Origin: Paracandidimonas soli
GTDB taxonomy: Bacteria > Pseudomonadota > Gammaproteobacteria > Burkholderiales > Burkholderiaceae_B
Assembly (NCBI RefSeq): GCF_004342005.1
Contig: NZ_SMBX01000001.1
Coordinates: 1-64,000, forward strand
Length of the DNA stretch: 64,000 nt
Direction of reading: 5' to 3'
This document shows, one piece after another, positions 40,466-49,434 of this stretch; position 1 is the first letter of the stretch; each line of letters begins with the position of its first letter. The notes beneath the pieces were generated by a model. That model saw only the letters and a list, made by a program, of their open reading frames with translations, made no database searches and had not been told where the DNA came from. Position numbers and translations under genes: made by a program.

Positions 40466-41482
40466 TCAGTTCTGCTTCAGGTTGCCGTCGGCGACGACCT
40501 TGCTCCACATCTGTTCTTCTTTCGCGATGAAGGCAGAGGCCTCGTCCAGCGGCATGTATACGGGGTTCTCTCCCGCTTTTTCAAGCGCCGCCAGCACGTC
40601 CGGCGTTTCCAGTGTCTTTCGTACCGCGGCGTTCAGCTTGTCCAGGACGGGTTGCGGCGTGCCGCCGGGCGCGAACAGCGCGGTCCAGAACTGTACGTTG
40701 AAGTTGGGGACGGTTTCACTGATGGTCGGCAGGTCCGGCAGGCGTTTGCTGCGCTCGGCGCCGGTCGTGGCCAGCCCGCGCAGGCGGTTTGCTCCGATGT
40801 ACGACACGGCGGCGGGCTGCGTGGCGAACGCGAAGTCCACCAGGCCCGCGACCAGATCGGTCATGGCGGGGCCGCTGCCCTTGTAAGGCACGTGCACCAG
40901 GTTGGTCTCCGTCCTTGCCTTGAGAAGCTCGCCCGCCATGTGCGGCGTGGTGCCCAGGCCTGCCGATGCGAAATTCAGGCCGCTGCTCCTGCTCTTGCCT
41001 TCCTTGATCAGGTCGTCCAGCGTTTTCAGCTTGGATTCGCCGGGCACGACCAGCACCAGGGGCGAGACCGTGACGGTGGAGATCGGGACCAGATCCTTCT
41101 TGGCGTCGTAGGGGACGCTTTTCATGAAGCTGGGATTGATGATGAGGGCCGGATCCGCCAGCAGCAGTGTATATCCGTCCGGCTGGGCGCGCGTGACCAC
41201 GCTGGTGCCGATGACACTGCCTCCGCCGGGACGGTTTTCCACGATGACGGTCTGGCCGAGCGCGGACTCCAGGTTGCGCGCCAGCAGGCGCCCGACGAAG
41301 TCCACCGCGCCGCCGGGCGGATAGGCGAGAACCAGGGAAACCGGGCGGGAGGGGTAGTCGTCCGCTGCATGGGCGGGCCCGGCCGCCAGAGGGACGGCAA
41401 TGATCATGGATGCGGCAAATGCCGTTGCCGCCAGCTTTTTCTGGAGGAAGGGATGGAGCCTACAGCCAATCGTATTCAGCAT
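40466..41482 (-). CDS. Bug-family periplasmic solute receptor
   Basis: A 338-residue TctC-like receptor with a Sec signal peptide ending PAHA and mature signatures YPSRPVSLVLAYPPGGAVD, NRPGGGSVIGT, DGYTLLLADPALIINP and HVPYKGSGPAMTDLVAGLVDF. The ATG at 41482 follows GGAG. The promoter side carries GGTACT...TGTACC (41558-41581) and TTGTACCAAAAATGG, as at the hydroxylase operons, so it probably serves the same pathway. Confidence 0.92.
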   Translation of the reverse strand: MLNTIGCRLHPFLQKKLAATAFAASMIIAVPLAAGPAHAADDYPSRPVSLVLAYPPGGAVDFVGRLLARNLESALGQTVIVENRPGGGSVIGTSVVTRAQPDGYTLLLADPALIINPSFMKSVPYDAKKDLVPISTVTVSPLVLVVPGESKLKTLDDLIKEGKSRSSGLNFASAGLGTTPHMAGELLKARTETNLVHVPYKGSGPAMTDLVAGLVDFAFATQPAAVSYIGANRLRGLATTGAERSKRLPDLPTISETVPNFNVQFWTALFAPGGTPQPVLDKLNAAVRKTLETPDVLAALEKAGENPVYMPLDEASAFIAKEEQMWSKVVADGNLKQN

Positions 41483-41842
41483 GGGATTCTCCGGAAATGT
41501 TTGCCGCAAGGGCAGATGGCGTCTGGCGTCGGGCATCAGGCCGATTGATGACGGTATGGTACTGAAATATAGATTTGTACCAAAAATGGGTCAAGCGGTT
41601 TTTGCCTGGAATGCACCATATCCAAGCAGGCTGCACGATCATGGTTCGAGGCTCAGGAAGCTGTGTTTTCGGCGATTTTCCCTGCCATATGGCTGTTGAT
41701 GAATGAGATTCCAGATTTTTGAGAGTATGCCGGAGATGGGGAGCTTTTGCGTCGGTCTGCTTCCGTAAGGGAAATCCCTTGCTAAGAATGTTCCATTAAT
41801 TGAATAAATTACAATTTTGGACCAATCTCTTACGCAAGGGAA
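41483..41842. other. Gene-free promoter region upstream of Bug gene
   Basis: No convincing gene. It holds GGTACT/TGTACC half-sites at 41558-41581 around a TATATT-like box on the minus strand, the motif TTGTACCAAAAATGG at 41575-41589, and a diverged copy (minus-strand TTGGTCCAAAATTG) near 41811-41826. Confidence 0.5.
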
Positions 41843-41968
41843 ATGCCGGTGCAGGAGGAAAATCAGGGAGTGCGGCTGATAGCCGGTTATGAGGCCGACG
41901 CGGATCTGCTGCATTGGGAAGCGTGGATCCATGAGAAGATCCGCGACATCCCCTTGCGGCCGGCTTGA
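41843..41968 (+). CDS. Possible small acidic protein (41 residues)
   Basis: The frame starts ATG at 41843 and ends TGA at 41966-41968, with acid-rich, coding-like composition (for example GYEADADLLHWEAWIHEK). An AAGGG motif lies only 2 bp from the ATG, which is weak. I recognise no family. It is convergent with lldD, ending 3 bp before that stop. Could be a remnant. Confidence 0.25.
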   Translation: MPVQEENQGVRLIAGYEADADLLHWEAWIHEKIRDIPLRPA

Positions 41969-41970
41969 TC

Positions 41971-43116
41971 CTATGCCTGTACGGCCTTCGCCAGCAGGTC
42001 CGGGCTGATTTCGGCGACGCTCTTCGTGCTGGTCAGCGTCATGGCCACGCGCATCTCTTTTTCGATCAGGTTCAGCAGATTGGCCACGCCGGCTTCGCCC
42101 GCCGTGGCCAATGCATAGATGAAGGCGCGGCCGAGCATGACACTGTCGGCGCCCAGCGCCAGCATGCGCACGACATCCAGGCCGGAACGCACGCCGGAAT
42201 CGGCCAGGATCTTCAACTGCCCTTTCACCGCATCGGCGATGGCCGGCAATGCTCGCGCGGACGACAGCACGCCGTCGAGCTGGCGGCCGCCGTGGTTGGA
42301 AACCACGATGCCGTCCGCGCCGAAGCGCACTGCATCGCGCGCGTCATCGGGATCGAGGATGCCCTTGATTACCATCGGGCCTTCCCAGAAGTCGCGGATC
42401 CATTCCAGGTCCTTCCAGGAGATGGATGGATCGAAGTTGGCGCCCAGCCAGCCCATGTAGTCCTCCAGGCCGATCTGTTTGCCGAAATAAGCCGAGATAT
42501 TGCCCAGATCGTGCGGCCTGCCATGCAGGCCGACATCCCATGACCAGTTTGGCCGGGTAACGGCCTGCAGATAGCGGCGCATCGCTGCATTGGGGCCGCT
42601 CATGCCCGAATGTGCATCGCGGTAGCGCGCGCCCGGCACGGGCATGTCCACCGTAAAGATCAGCGTCGAGCACCCCGCCGCCTTGGCGCGCTCCAGCGCA
42701 TTCTTCATGAAGCCGCGGTCTTTCAGCACATACAGCTGGAACCACATGGGACGCTTCATGACGGGAGCGACCTCTTCGATCGAGCAGACGGAAACGGTAG
42801 ACAGCGTAAACGGGATGCCGTGCTTGTCGGCGGCGCGTGCCGCCTGCGTCTCGCCGCGGCGAGCGAACATGCCGCACAGCCCTACGGGTGCGAGCGCAAC
42901 AGGGAGGGCAAGCTGCTCGCCGAACAGCTCTGTACTCAGATCGAGCTGCGACATATCTTTCAGCACGCGCTGGCGCAGCGCCACTCCGGAAAGATCCTCG
43001 ACGTTATGGCGCAGGGTGTGCTCGGCATAGGCGCCGCCGTCGATGTAGTGGAACAGGAACGGCGGCAGGCGGCGCCTGGCGGCTTCGCGATAGTCGGTTG
43101 CGGCTGAAATGATCAT
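41971..43116 (-). CDS. lldD: FMN-dependent L-lactate dehydrogenase (LldD type)
   Basis: A 381-residue membrane-associated flavoenzyme of the alpha-hydroxy-acid oxidase family that oxidises L-lactate to pyruvate and feeds quinones. Visible are [21 protein letters not shown], the [14 protein letters not shown] stretch, [24 protein letters not shown] with the FMN lysine, and the catalytic His in [12 protein letters not shown]. The closest named member is LldD; mandelate dehydrogenases look alike. The start overlaps the GntR gene stop (ATGA). Confidence 0.88.
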   Translation of the reverse strand: MIISAATDYREAARRRLPPFLFHYIDGGAYAEHTLRHNVEDLSGVALRQRVLKDMSQLDLSTELFGEQLALPVALAPVGLCGMFARRGETQAARAADKHGIPFTLSTVSVCSIEEVAPVMKRPMWFQLYVLKDRGFMKNALERAKAAGCSTLIFTVDMPVPGARYRDAHSGMSGPNAAMRRYLQAVTRPNWSWDVGLHGRPHDLGNISAYFGKQIGLEDYMGWLGANFDPSISWKDLEWIRDFWEGPMVIKGILDPDDARDAVRFGADGIVVSNHGGRQLDGVLSSARALPAIADAVKGQLKILADSGVRSGLDVVRMLALGADSVMLGRAFIYALATAGEAGVANLLNLIEKEMRVAMTLTSTKSVAEISPDLLAKAVQA

Positions 43117-43886
43117 GAGAGCGTCCGTGAAGAGGAAAGTCGGTGAGCGCGCCGGCGACGGGCCTCGTCGTCTTCGCGTGTGCGTATGGTTTGCTGTACG
43201 AATTCGAGGTGATGGCGGATGGTGTCGCGGGCGCGCTCGGCGTCGCCTTCCAGGATGGCCTGCACCAGGCTTCTGTGCTGCAGCGTGAGTTCGTCGATGG
43301 TGCCGTGCGCATCCGGCTGGAACATGGCGCCCAGGCTTTTTTCTATGGACGAGAGCAGCACGTCGAACAGGCCGCGCATGATCTGCACCAGCACCAGGTT
43401 GTGCGAGGCCTCGGCGATGGCGAGGTGAAGGCGGGCGTCGGCGCGGGCGGTCAGGACGGCATTGCCGCCGGCCTGCTGTTCCAGCATGTCGTCCAGGCAG
43501 CGCAAGATACTGTCCTTGTCCTGCTGCGTGGCGCGCATGGCCGCATACCATGCGGTATCGCTTTCCAGCGTGTGCCGGGCTTCCAGCACGTCGTAGTGAT
43601 ATTGGATGTCGTCCTGCAGCAGGCCGGCCAGGGGTTGTATGCGTGTTTCCGGCCAGTTGAGGAGATCTGTCTGCAGATAGGTGCCCCCGCCGCGCCGCGT
43701 GGTGAGCAGGCCTTGCCCGGCCAGCGTGCGTATGGCTTCCCGGACGGGAGGACGGGACACGCCCAGTTGCTCCGCCAGCGTGCGTTCCGACGGCAGGCGA
43801 TCACCAGGCTTCAGTTGCCGGTCATGGATGAGGCGCTGGAGGGTATGGGCGATCTGGTCGGAGAGGCGAGTGTCGGTGGATTGCAT
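43113..43886 (-). CDS. GntR/FadR-family regulator of the lactate gene (LldR-like)
   Basis: A 257-residue regulator. Residues 5-75 are the GntR winged helix ([37 protein letters not shown]) and the rest is an FCD effector domain. Two palindromes of the FadR/LldR type, TGGTATGACCA (43891) and TGGTATTACCA (43974), flank its start; the first overlaps the translation-initiation region. The start ATG ends at 43886, nearer than the longer open frame. Overlap with lldD indicates one transcript with L-lactate as plausible inducer. Confidence 0.9.
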   Translation of the reverse strand: MQSTDTRLSDQIAHTLQRLIHDRQLKPGDRLPSERTLAEQLGVSRPPVREAIRTLAGQGLLTTRRGGGTYLQTDLLNWPETRIQPLAGLLQDDIQYHYDVLEARHTLESDTAWYAAMRATQQDKDSILRCLDDMLEQQAGGNAVLTARADARLHLAIAEASHNLVLVQIMRGLFDVLLSSIEKSLGAMFQPDAHGTIDELTLQHRSLVQAILEGDAERARDTIRHHLEFVQQTIRTREDDEARRRRAHRLSSSRTLS

Positions 43887-43890
43887 AGCT

Positions 43891-43901
43891 TGGTATGACC
43901 A
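43891..43901. promoter_or_regulatory. GntR/FadR-type operator 1
   Basis: TGGTATGACCA, matching the TGGTNNNACCA operator class. It lies 5 bp from the regulator start codon. Confidence 0.75.
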
Positions 43902-43973
43902 AATCTTGTCTATTTCGTGATTTATACAGGAAAAAGAAGAACAAAAATAGTATTTTCTGATAATTTCAAATAC

Positions 43974-43984
43974 TGGTATTACCA
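43974..43984. promoter_or_regulatory. GntR/FadR-type operator 2
   Basis: TGGTATTACCA, the same class, 83 bp from operator 1. An A/T-rich stretch with promoter potential lies between the two, so DNA looping between bound dimers is possible. Confidence 0.75.
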
Positions 43985-44248
43985 ATAAGGCGTTTTGGAG
44001 CGACATTCGGGCGCACCTTCCTGTCCGATATCGCGTTGATTCTTTCCATGTCCGGTGGTTTACTGGCGCGAAGTTGCTTCTTTCTTTCCCCTACCAGGCA
44101 TTTCAGGATTGACCGTGTCAGAACCTTCCTTGATCGCACCGCACGCAATGCACGTTGCAGGAGTCGCCATTCATTCGCCGCTTGCCGCAGGCAAGGCCAG
44201 CCAGCCCAAGTCCGCCAACCGCCGCGCAGCTCCTATCGGAGACATGGC

Positions 44249-45511
44249 ATGAAGGTCATCGTCCTGGGAGCCGGCATCGTCGGCATGTGTTCCGCTTATG
44301 CGCTGCAGCAGGCGGGAATGGACGTCGTCGTCGTGGACCGCCAGGATGGGCCTGCGCGCGAAACCAGCCGCGGCAATGCGGGCGGCCTGTGTCCCGGCTT
44401 CGCAGGGCCGTGGGCGGCTCCCGGCATGATGGGCAAGGCGCTGCGCTGGCTGTTCGAAGAGCATGCGCCGCTGAAATGGAAGCCTCGCGCCAGCATGGAC
44501 CAACTGACGTGGCTGGCAAGCTTTGCCCGCAATTGCACGAAAGCGCGCTTCGCCAGAAACAAAAGCACCATGCAGCGCATTGCGCAGTACAGCAGCGTCT
44601 GCCTGAAGGATCTGCGCGAGAATACGGGCATTGTGCACGACTTCAATCAGGGCGGAGTGCTGCAGGTGTTCCAGACGGAAGAGGAACTGGCTCTGGCGCG
44701 GCAATCTTCACAGGTACTGTCGCGCTTCGGCGTCGCGCATGCGCTGGTGGATGCGCAGCGAGTTCTCGAACTGGAGCCCGCGCTGCGGTCGGCTTCGGCC
44801 ACGTTCACGGGCGGGCTGCATCTGATGGAGGATGCGACAGGGGACAGCCACTTGCTGGCCCAGGGGCTGGAGCAGTGGCTGCGCGAGCGCGGCGTCGAAT
44901 TCCATTTCGGGACCCGTGTCGACGCGCTGGCGCCGGGCAAGCCCGGGCAGGACTGCGCCGTGCGCCTGGCCGATGGCCGCAGCCTGGCGGCGGATGCCGT
45001 GGTGGTGGCTACGGGCAGCGACGCGCCGCAGCTGCTGCGGCCTTTGGGGATCCGTCTGCCGGTGTATCCGGTAAAAGGCTATGCCATCACGATGGAGATT
45101 GCCGACGATGAGGCGGCGCCGCGCTCCTGCGTGATGGACGAGCACAGCAAGATCATGGTGACGCGCCTGGGAACGCGCCTGCGCGCGGCAGGAATTGCCG
45201 AGATCTCCGATCACAAGGCCTGGGCGGATCCCGCAAAGACGGGGTTCGTGCGGGATACGGTGCAGCGGCTGTTCCCGGGGGCGGGCGATTATTCGACGGC
45301 GGAGGGCTGGTGCGGGCTGCGGCCCATGACGCCGGACGGCCCCGGATATCTTGGCGCCACCCCGCACAAGGGGATCTTCCTGGCGTGCGGACAGGGCTCG
45401 AATGGCTGGACGCAGGCCGCGGGCGTAGGCAGGATCGTCGCGGATATCGTGGCGGGTCGCACGCCCGGGATCGATATGCGGGGCCTGACGCTGGAGAATC
45501 GCTACGGCTGA
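44249..45511 (+). CDS. D-amino-acid dehydrogenase-like FAD oxidoreductase (DadA family) 1
   Basis: A 420-residue FAD protein of the DAO superfamily that typically oxidises D-amino acids to keto acids and reduces the quinone pool. The dinucleotide fold is VIVLGAGIVGMCSAYALQQAG, then RGNAGGLCPGFAGPW, YPVKGYAITMEI and the C-terminal GCGLRPMTPDGPGYLG-like stretch and GSNGWTQAAGVGRIVADI. The ATG at 44249 has CGGAG upstream. It converges with the racemase-like gene, only 19 bp apart, which fits joint D/L amino-acid use. Confidence 0.9.
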   Translation: MKVIVLGAGIVGMCSAYALQQAGMDVVVVDRQDGPARETSRGNAGGLCPGFAGPWAAPGMMGKALRWLFEEHAPLKWKPRASMDQLTWLASFARNCTKARFARNKSTMQRIAQYSSVCLKDLRENTGIVHDFNQGGVLQVFQTEEELALARQSSQVLSRFGVAHALVDAQRVLELEPALRSASATFTGGLHLMEDATGDSHLLAQGLEQWLRERGVEFHFGTRVDALAPGKPGQDCAVRLADGRSLAADAVVVATGSDAPQLLRPLGIRLPVYPVKGYAITMEIADDEAAPRSCVMDEHSKIMVTRLGTRLRAAGIAEISDHKAWADPAKTGFVRDTVQRLFPGAGDYSTAEGWCGLRPMTPDGPGYLGATPHKGIFLACGQGSNGWTQAAGVGRIVADIVAGRTPGIDMRGLTLENRYG

Positions 45512-45530
45512 TGTGCTTTCGTGGCGTTTC

Positions 45531-46250
45531 TCAGCCGAATCTGCGCGGCTGCAGGCCTGCGTGAAACCATTCGACCAGGCTGACGATATCGTAGACCGGC
45601 ATGCCCAGGTGTTCGCGCAGATCGGCGGAGTAGGCCGGCATGTTCGTGCATTCCACGACCAGAGCGCCAATATCCGGATGCCGCTGCACGAGGTCTTGCG
45701 CGGCGGCAATCACTTCCGCGCGCAGCACCGAGGGGTCGGCAGCCCGCCCTTCCTGCAGTGAACGGCGGAACTCGGAGTCTGCCGGAACGTCGCCCAGGGG
45801 CGTATCCGGAGGTGCGCCGGAGGCCTGCAGATGGGCCGCGCTCAGGCGTTCGGCCGCAAAGGTCAGGACGCCCACGCGCCGGCTCGACGGCAGCAGGCGC
45901 TGGACCAGCGGCACCTGCAGCAGCGACGATGCTGCGACAGGCACCGGGCATTGCTCCGCCAGTTCCTTCTGGAAAATGGACAGAAAGCCGCAGGAAGTCG
46001 CGATGCCGTCCACGCCCATGTCCACCAGTTCCCGCGCTGCATCGAGAAACAGCGGCAGCAGCCCTTCGGCTCCGCGATGCACGACCTTCTCGATGCTTGC
46101 CCCGCGTACTACCTTGTACTGGACGGGAAACGGCCAGGTGCGCGCATGGGCGATATCGCCCGGCAGGCGGGGGAAGCGGGTATCTAGGACGAGAATGCCA
46201 AGGGAAGCGCCGGCCACGGGCCTGGCGCGGAAATGGGCGGTAACGTTCAT
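45531..46250 (-). CDS. Asp/Glu/hydantoin racemase-superfamily protein
   Basis: A 239-residue protein with paired catalytic cysteines: GVDGIATSCGFLSIFQ in the first half and ALVVECTNMPAYSADLREHLG in the second, as in aspartate/glutamate and hydantoin racemases and maleate isomerase relatives. It has GILVLDTRFPRLPGD at the N-terminus. The start at 46250 precedes the lrp stop by 71 bp. Adjacent to D-amino-acid dehydrogenase and Lrp genes, it likely interconverts amino-acid stereoisomers; the substrate is not known. Confidence 0.82.
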   Translation of the reverse strand: MNVTAHFRARPVAGASLGILVLDTRFPRLPGDIAHARTWPFPVQYKVVRGASIEKVVHRGAEGLLPLFLDAARELVDMGVDGIATSCGFLSIFQKELAEQCPVPVAASSLLQVPLVQRLLPSSRRVGVLTFAAERLSAAHLQASGAPPDTPLGDVPADSEFRRSLQEGRAADPSVLRAEVIAAAQDLVQRHPDIGALVVECTNMPAYSADLREHLGMPVYDIVSLVEWFHAGLQPRRFG

Positions 46251-46320
46251 ATGCGGGTTTCTGGGGGAGTGTGTTTCGTGCGGTATATCAGCAGGCTGAT
46301 GGCGGCTTGTTCGTATGGAG

Positions 46321-46782
46321 CTAGACATAGTCCAGGGGCAGGGCGGTCGTATATTTGATCTGTTCCATGGCGAAACTGGAGGATATGCCGGCGAAGTCCA
46401 GCCTGCTGACGAGACGTTTGTAGATATTGTCGTAGCCTTCGACGTTGGGCACCACGACACGCATCAGGTAATCGGTATCTCCGCTCATGCGGTAGAACTC
46501 GACGATCTCGGGAATATCCTTGACCACATCGCACAGCTTTTGCATCCACTGATCGTTGTGTTCCGTCGTGCGGATGGCGACGAAGACAGTGACGCCGACA
46601 TTCAGCTTGCGGGGTTCCAGCAGCGCGACGCGCGCCCGGATGTAGCCATCTTGCTCCAGTTTCTGCACGCGCCGCCAGCAAGGCGTGGGCGACAGGTGGA
46701 CCAGCTCGCTGAGCTGCTGCAGGGACAGTGATGCATCTCGCTGCAAGTGCAGCAGAATCAATTTGTCGATCTTATCCAGCAT
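46321..46782 (-). CDS. Lrp/AsnC-family transcriptional regulator
   Basis: A 153-residue regulator: N-terminal helix-turn-helix (LDKIDKLILLHLQRDASLSLQQLSELVHLSPTPCWRRVQKLE) and C-terminal RAM domain that binds amino acids (PEIVEFYRMSGDTDYLMRVVV). The ATG at 46782 has GGAG upstream. It is divergent from an M20 amidohydrolase gene and upstream of the racemase-like gene, so it probably controls this amino-acid block, including through the A/T-rich gap at 46840-46965. Confidence 0.93.
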   Translation of the reverse strand: MLDKIDKLILLHLQRDASLSLQQLSELVHLSPTPCWRRVQKLEQDGYIRARVALLEPRKLNVGVTVFVAIRTTEHNDQWMQKLCDVVKDIPEIVEFYRMSGDTDYLMRVVVPNVEGYDNIYKRLVSRLDFAGISSSFAMEQIKYTTALPLDYV

Positions 46783-47060
46783 GGATCAGTCTCCGTTGGC
46801 GCCGCGGTGCATGCCGCGGCATCCTGCATTTGGTCTTTCGGATGAATTGAGAGAAAAATTATTTTTAATGATATCTCTAAAAATGGATTTATTTGCTATT
46901 TTTATCGATACCTTGAATTTTATTTGATAGTTTATTTCAGATATTAAAAATTATAATCTCCGTTTACGTGGAAAGGCCGTAGTGCAGCTGTTTTCGGAAA
47001 AACGGTGCCAGGTGTCCGATCACGCCAACCTGCAGTCAAGGTCAAGGATTGAAAAAAAGC
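46783..47060. promoter_or_regulatory. A/T-rich divergent promoter region of lrp and M20 gene
   Basis: A 278-bp gap whose 46840-46965 part is strongly A/T-rich, unlike the rest of the window. Lrp proteins favour such DNA. I see no single clear operator. Confidence 0.45.
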
Positions 47061-48236
47061 ATGTCAAAGCCGGACATCATTCAGCAAATCGAGAAAATCG
47101 CACCGGAAATGGTAGCCATTCGCCGCCAGATCCATGCTTATCCGGAGCTGGCCTACGAAGAGGAGCGCACCAGCGATCTGGTGGCGGAGTGCCTGCAACG
47201 ATGGGGCTACTCTGTAGAGCGCGGATTGGGCATCACCGGCCTGGTAGGCCAATTGCGCAAGGGAAATGGATCGAAGCGCCTGGGCATCCGCGCCGACATG
47301 GATGCTTTGCCGATTCAAGAGCGCACCGGCTTGCCCTATGCCAGCACGGTGCCCGGGAAAATGCATGCCTGCGGTCATGACGGCCATACTTCCATGCTGC
47401 TTTGCGCCGCCCGCTATCTTGCGGAAAGCGTAGACTTCAACGGTACGTTGAATCTTATCTTCCAGCCCGCCGAAGAAAACCAGGGCGGCGCCCTGCGCAT
47501 GATCGAGGACGGTCTGTTCGAAAAATATCCATGCGACCGTATTTTTGCGCTGCATAACACTCCCGGCCTGCCCGTGGGGCAAATGGCGTTCAGCGCAGGT
47601 CCCGCCATGGCCGCATTCGATACGGCGGTAGTTACGCTGACGGGCAAGTCGGCGCACGGAGCCATGCCGCATTTCGGCATCGACCCGATGCAGTGCGCGG
47701 CCAGCATCATCCTGGGATTGCAGACACTGGTCTCGCGCGAAGTCGATGCGCTGAAGTCGGCGGTGATAACCGTCGGCGCCTTGAACAGCGGCACCGTATT
47801 CAACACGATACCCGAAACCGCCGTACTGAAGATCGGCATCAGGACGCTAGATCCGGCGGTGCGCGAATCCGTCGGCTCGCGCCTGCAGGAGTTCATCCAG
47901 ATGCAGGCAAAGAGCTATCGGCTCGGATGCGAGATCGAATACAGGCAATGCTATCCCGTCCTCGTCAATGATCCGGAACAGATCGCGCTGGCGCGCCAGG
48001 TGGCTGTCTCGCTGCTCGGTGCGGAAAACGTGCACGAACGCAATCCCATGATGGGCAGCGAGGATTTTGCCTACATGATGCAGCATGTTCCAGGCGCTTA
48101 CCTGCGACTGGGCAACGGCCTGGGCGATAACGGCGGTTGCGTCGCGCATACTCCGAACTATCAATTCAACGATGAAGCGCTTCCTATCGGAGCGGCGTTC
48201 TGGTCCAGCCTGGCGCTGACGGTACTGTCAGACTGA
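47061..48236 (+). CDS. M20 family amidohydrolase (aminoacylase/hippurate hydrolase type)
   Basis: A 391-residue zinc amidohydrolase that frees amino acids from N-acyl or N-carbamoyl derivatives. Metal-site motifs are MHACGHDGHTSM, the Glu in PAEENQGG and GSEDFAYM; a dimerisation domain is inserted (GKSAHGAMPHFGIDP). The ATG at 47061 is preferred over an in-frame TTG four codons earlier. It lies ahead of a Bug receptor gene on the same strand and is divergent from Lrp. Confidence 0.9.
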   Translation: MSKPDIIQQIEKIAPEMVAIRRQIHAYPELAYEEERTSDLVAECLQRWGYSVERGLGITGLVGQLRKGNGSKRLGIRADMDALPIQERTGLPYASTVPGKMHACGHDGHTSMLLCAARYLAESVDFNGTLNLIFQPAEENQGGALRMIEDGLFEKYPCDRIFALHNTPGLPVGQMAFSAGPAMAAFDTAVVTLTGKSAHGAMPHFGIDPMQCAASIILGLQTLVSREVDALKSAVITVGALNSGTVFNTIPETAVLKIGIRTLDPAVRESVGSRLQEFIQMQAKSYRLGCEIEYRQCYPVLVNDPEQIALARQVAVSLLGAENVHERNPMMGSEDFAYMMQHVPGAYLRLGNGLGDNGGCVAHTPNYQFNDEALPIGAAFWSSLALTVLSD

Positions 48237-48307
48237 GGCTGTCAGCCGACGAACCTTTATCGACAATCAAAACCAACCATCCCGTATTTCCAGGAGACAA
48301 ACCTGCC

Positions 48308-49312
48308 ATGATGAATCAAAACCGACGAACCCTTCTCGCCGCTGCTCTGTCCGCCATCGGGTACGCTACGCTTGGCGGCATGCCCGCCATGGCTGCCGAA
48401 TCCTATCCCTCGAGGCCGGTGACGGTGGTTGTTCCATATCCCGCCGGTGGGCCGGCGGACGTGGCGACCCGGTTTTTCACCGAAACCATGAGCAAGCACC
48501 TGAACCAGCGGATCATCGTCGAGAACGTTGCCGGAGCCACCGGCCTCATCGGCGCCGCCCGCGTGCTCAGGGCCCCGGCCGACGGCTACACATTCCTGAC
48601 CGGCACCTCGCAGGAGATCATCATTGGATCGCTGCTCAATCCTGCAGCCACCTTTGAGCCGACAGACTTCCAACTGATCGGGCCTGTGCACGAGACCAAT
48701 CTGGTCCTGCTGACCAAGACAGACCTTCCCGTCGGCAATCTGGATGAGTTCATCGAATATGCGCGCGCATCGAAGGAAAGCCTGTCGTTCGCCACGGTCG
48801 GCATCGATTCGCTTTACCACATGATGGGCGACGCGATGGGCAAGCGCATCGGGGCCGAGTTCCTGCATGTGCCTTATCCGGGCGGGGCCCCGGCATTGCA
48901 GGCGCTGGCCGGAGGCCAGGTGGATTTTGCGATTCTTCCCTACCAGCGCAGCATGGAGGAATTGGTGCAACAGGGCCGCTTCAAGATCATGACGACGTTC
49001 TCGAAGCGTCTTCCGCCCCCTGTGAAGAATCTGCCCACCATCGACCAGAACGCCTTGCTGTCCGACTTCGTCTATACCATTCCGGGCGGATACTACATGC
49101 GCGCCGATACGCCCGAAGAGGTGGTGAAGGTGCTGCGCGACGCGATTGCCGCAACCGTGAACGATCAGAACATCCGCGACCGCCTGGAAGCCGAAGGCCG
49201 TCTGGTGCTGGAGCCTATGGTCGATCGCGAGCAGGTGGCCGCCTATTTCGCTCAACTCGTCGAGACTCATCGCAAGCTGCTGATCAACGTCGGCCGCACG
49301 CCGCTGCGCTGA
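48308..49312 (+). CDS. Bug-family periplasmic solute receptor
   Basis: A 334-residue TctC-like receptor, signal peptide ending AMAA, mature start YPSRPVTVVVPYPAGGPAD, then ENVAGATGLIGA, ADGYTFL, HVPYPGGAPALQALAGGQVD. Downstream of the M20 amidohydrolase by 71 bp, so it may bring in the N-acyl amino acid. A strong terminator follows. Confidence 0.92.
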   Translation: MMNQNRRTLLAAALSAIGYATLGGMPAMAAESYPSRPVTVVVPYPAGGPADVATRFFTETMSKHLNQRIIVENVAGATGLIGAARVLRAPADGYTFLTGTSQEIIIGSLLNPAATFEPTDFQLIGPVHETNLVLLTKTDLPVGNLDEFIEYARASKESLSFATVGIDSLYHMMGDAMGKRIGAEFLHVPYPGGAPALQALAGGQVDFAILPYQRSMEELVQQGRFKIMTTFSKRLPPPVKNLPTIDQNALLSDFVYTIPGGYYMRADTPEEVVKVLRDAIAATVNDQNIRDRLEAEGRLVLEPMVDREQVAAYFAQLVETHRKLLINVGRTPLR

Positions 49313-49366
49313 AGAGGACTCACTCTTTCCGCAGCATGCGGTGATCCGCTTGCTGCATGAAAGACC

Positions 49367-49400
49367 AAAGGCGGCACAGGTTCCAACCTGTGCCGCCTTT
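49367..49400. terminator. Strong bidirectional terminator
   Basis: A perfect stem: AAAGGCGGCACAGGTT (49367-49382) pairs with AACCTGTGCCGCCTTT (49385-49400), ending in A and T runs on each side. It separates the convergent Bug gene and UroD-like gene. Confidence 0.85.
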
Positions 49401-49434
49401 GCTTTCTACCGGCGTTTTGCCAACCGGAGCGCGG

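Larger units (their letters stand above)
43887..44248. other. Divergent regulatory gap between gntR and dadA-like gene
   Basis: A 362-bp gap without a good gene. The left part is A/T-rich and holds both GntR operators; the right part has normal GC and a longer non-coding leader for the oxidoreductase. Short frames here are not supported. Confidence 0.6.
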
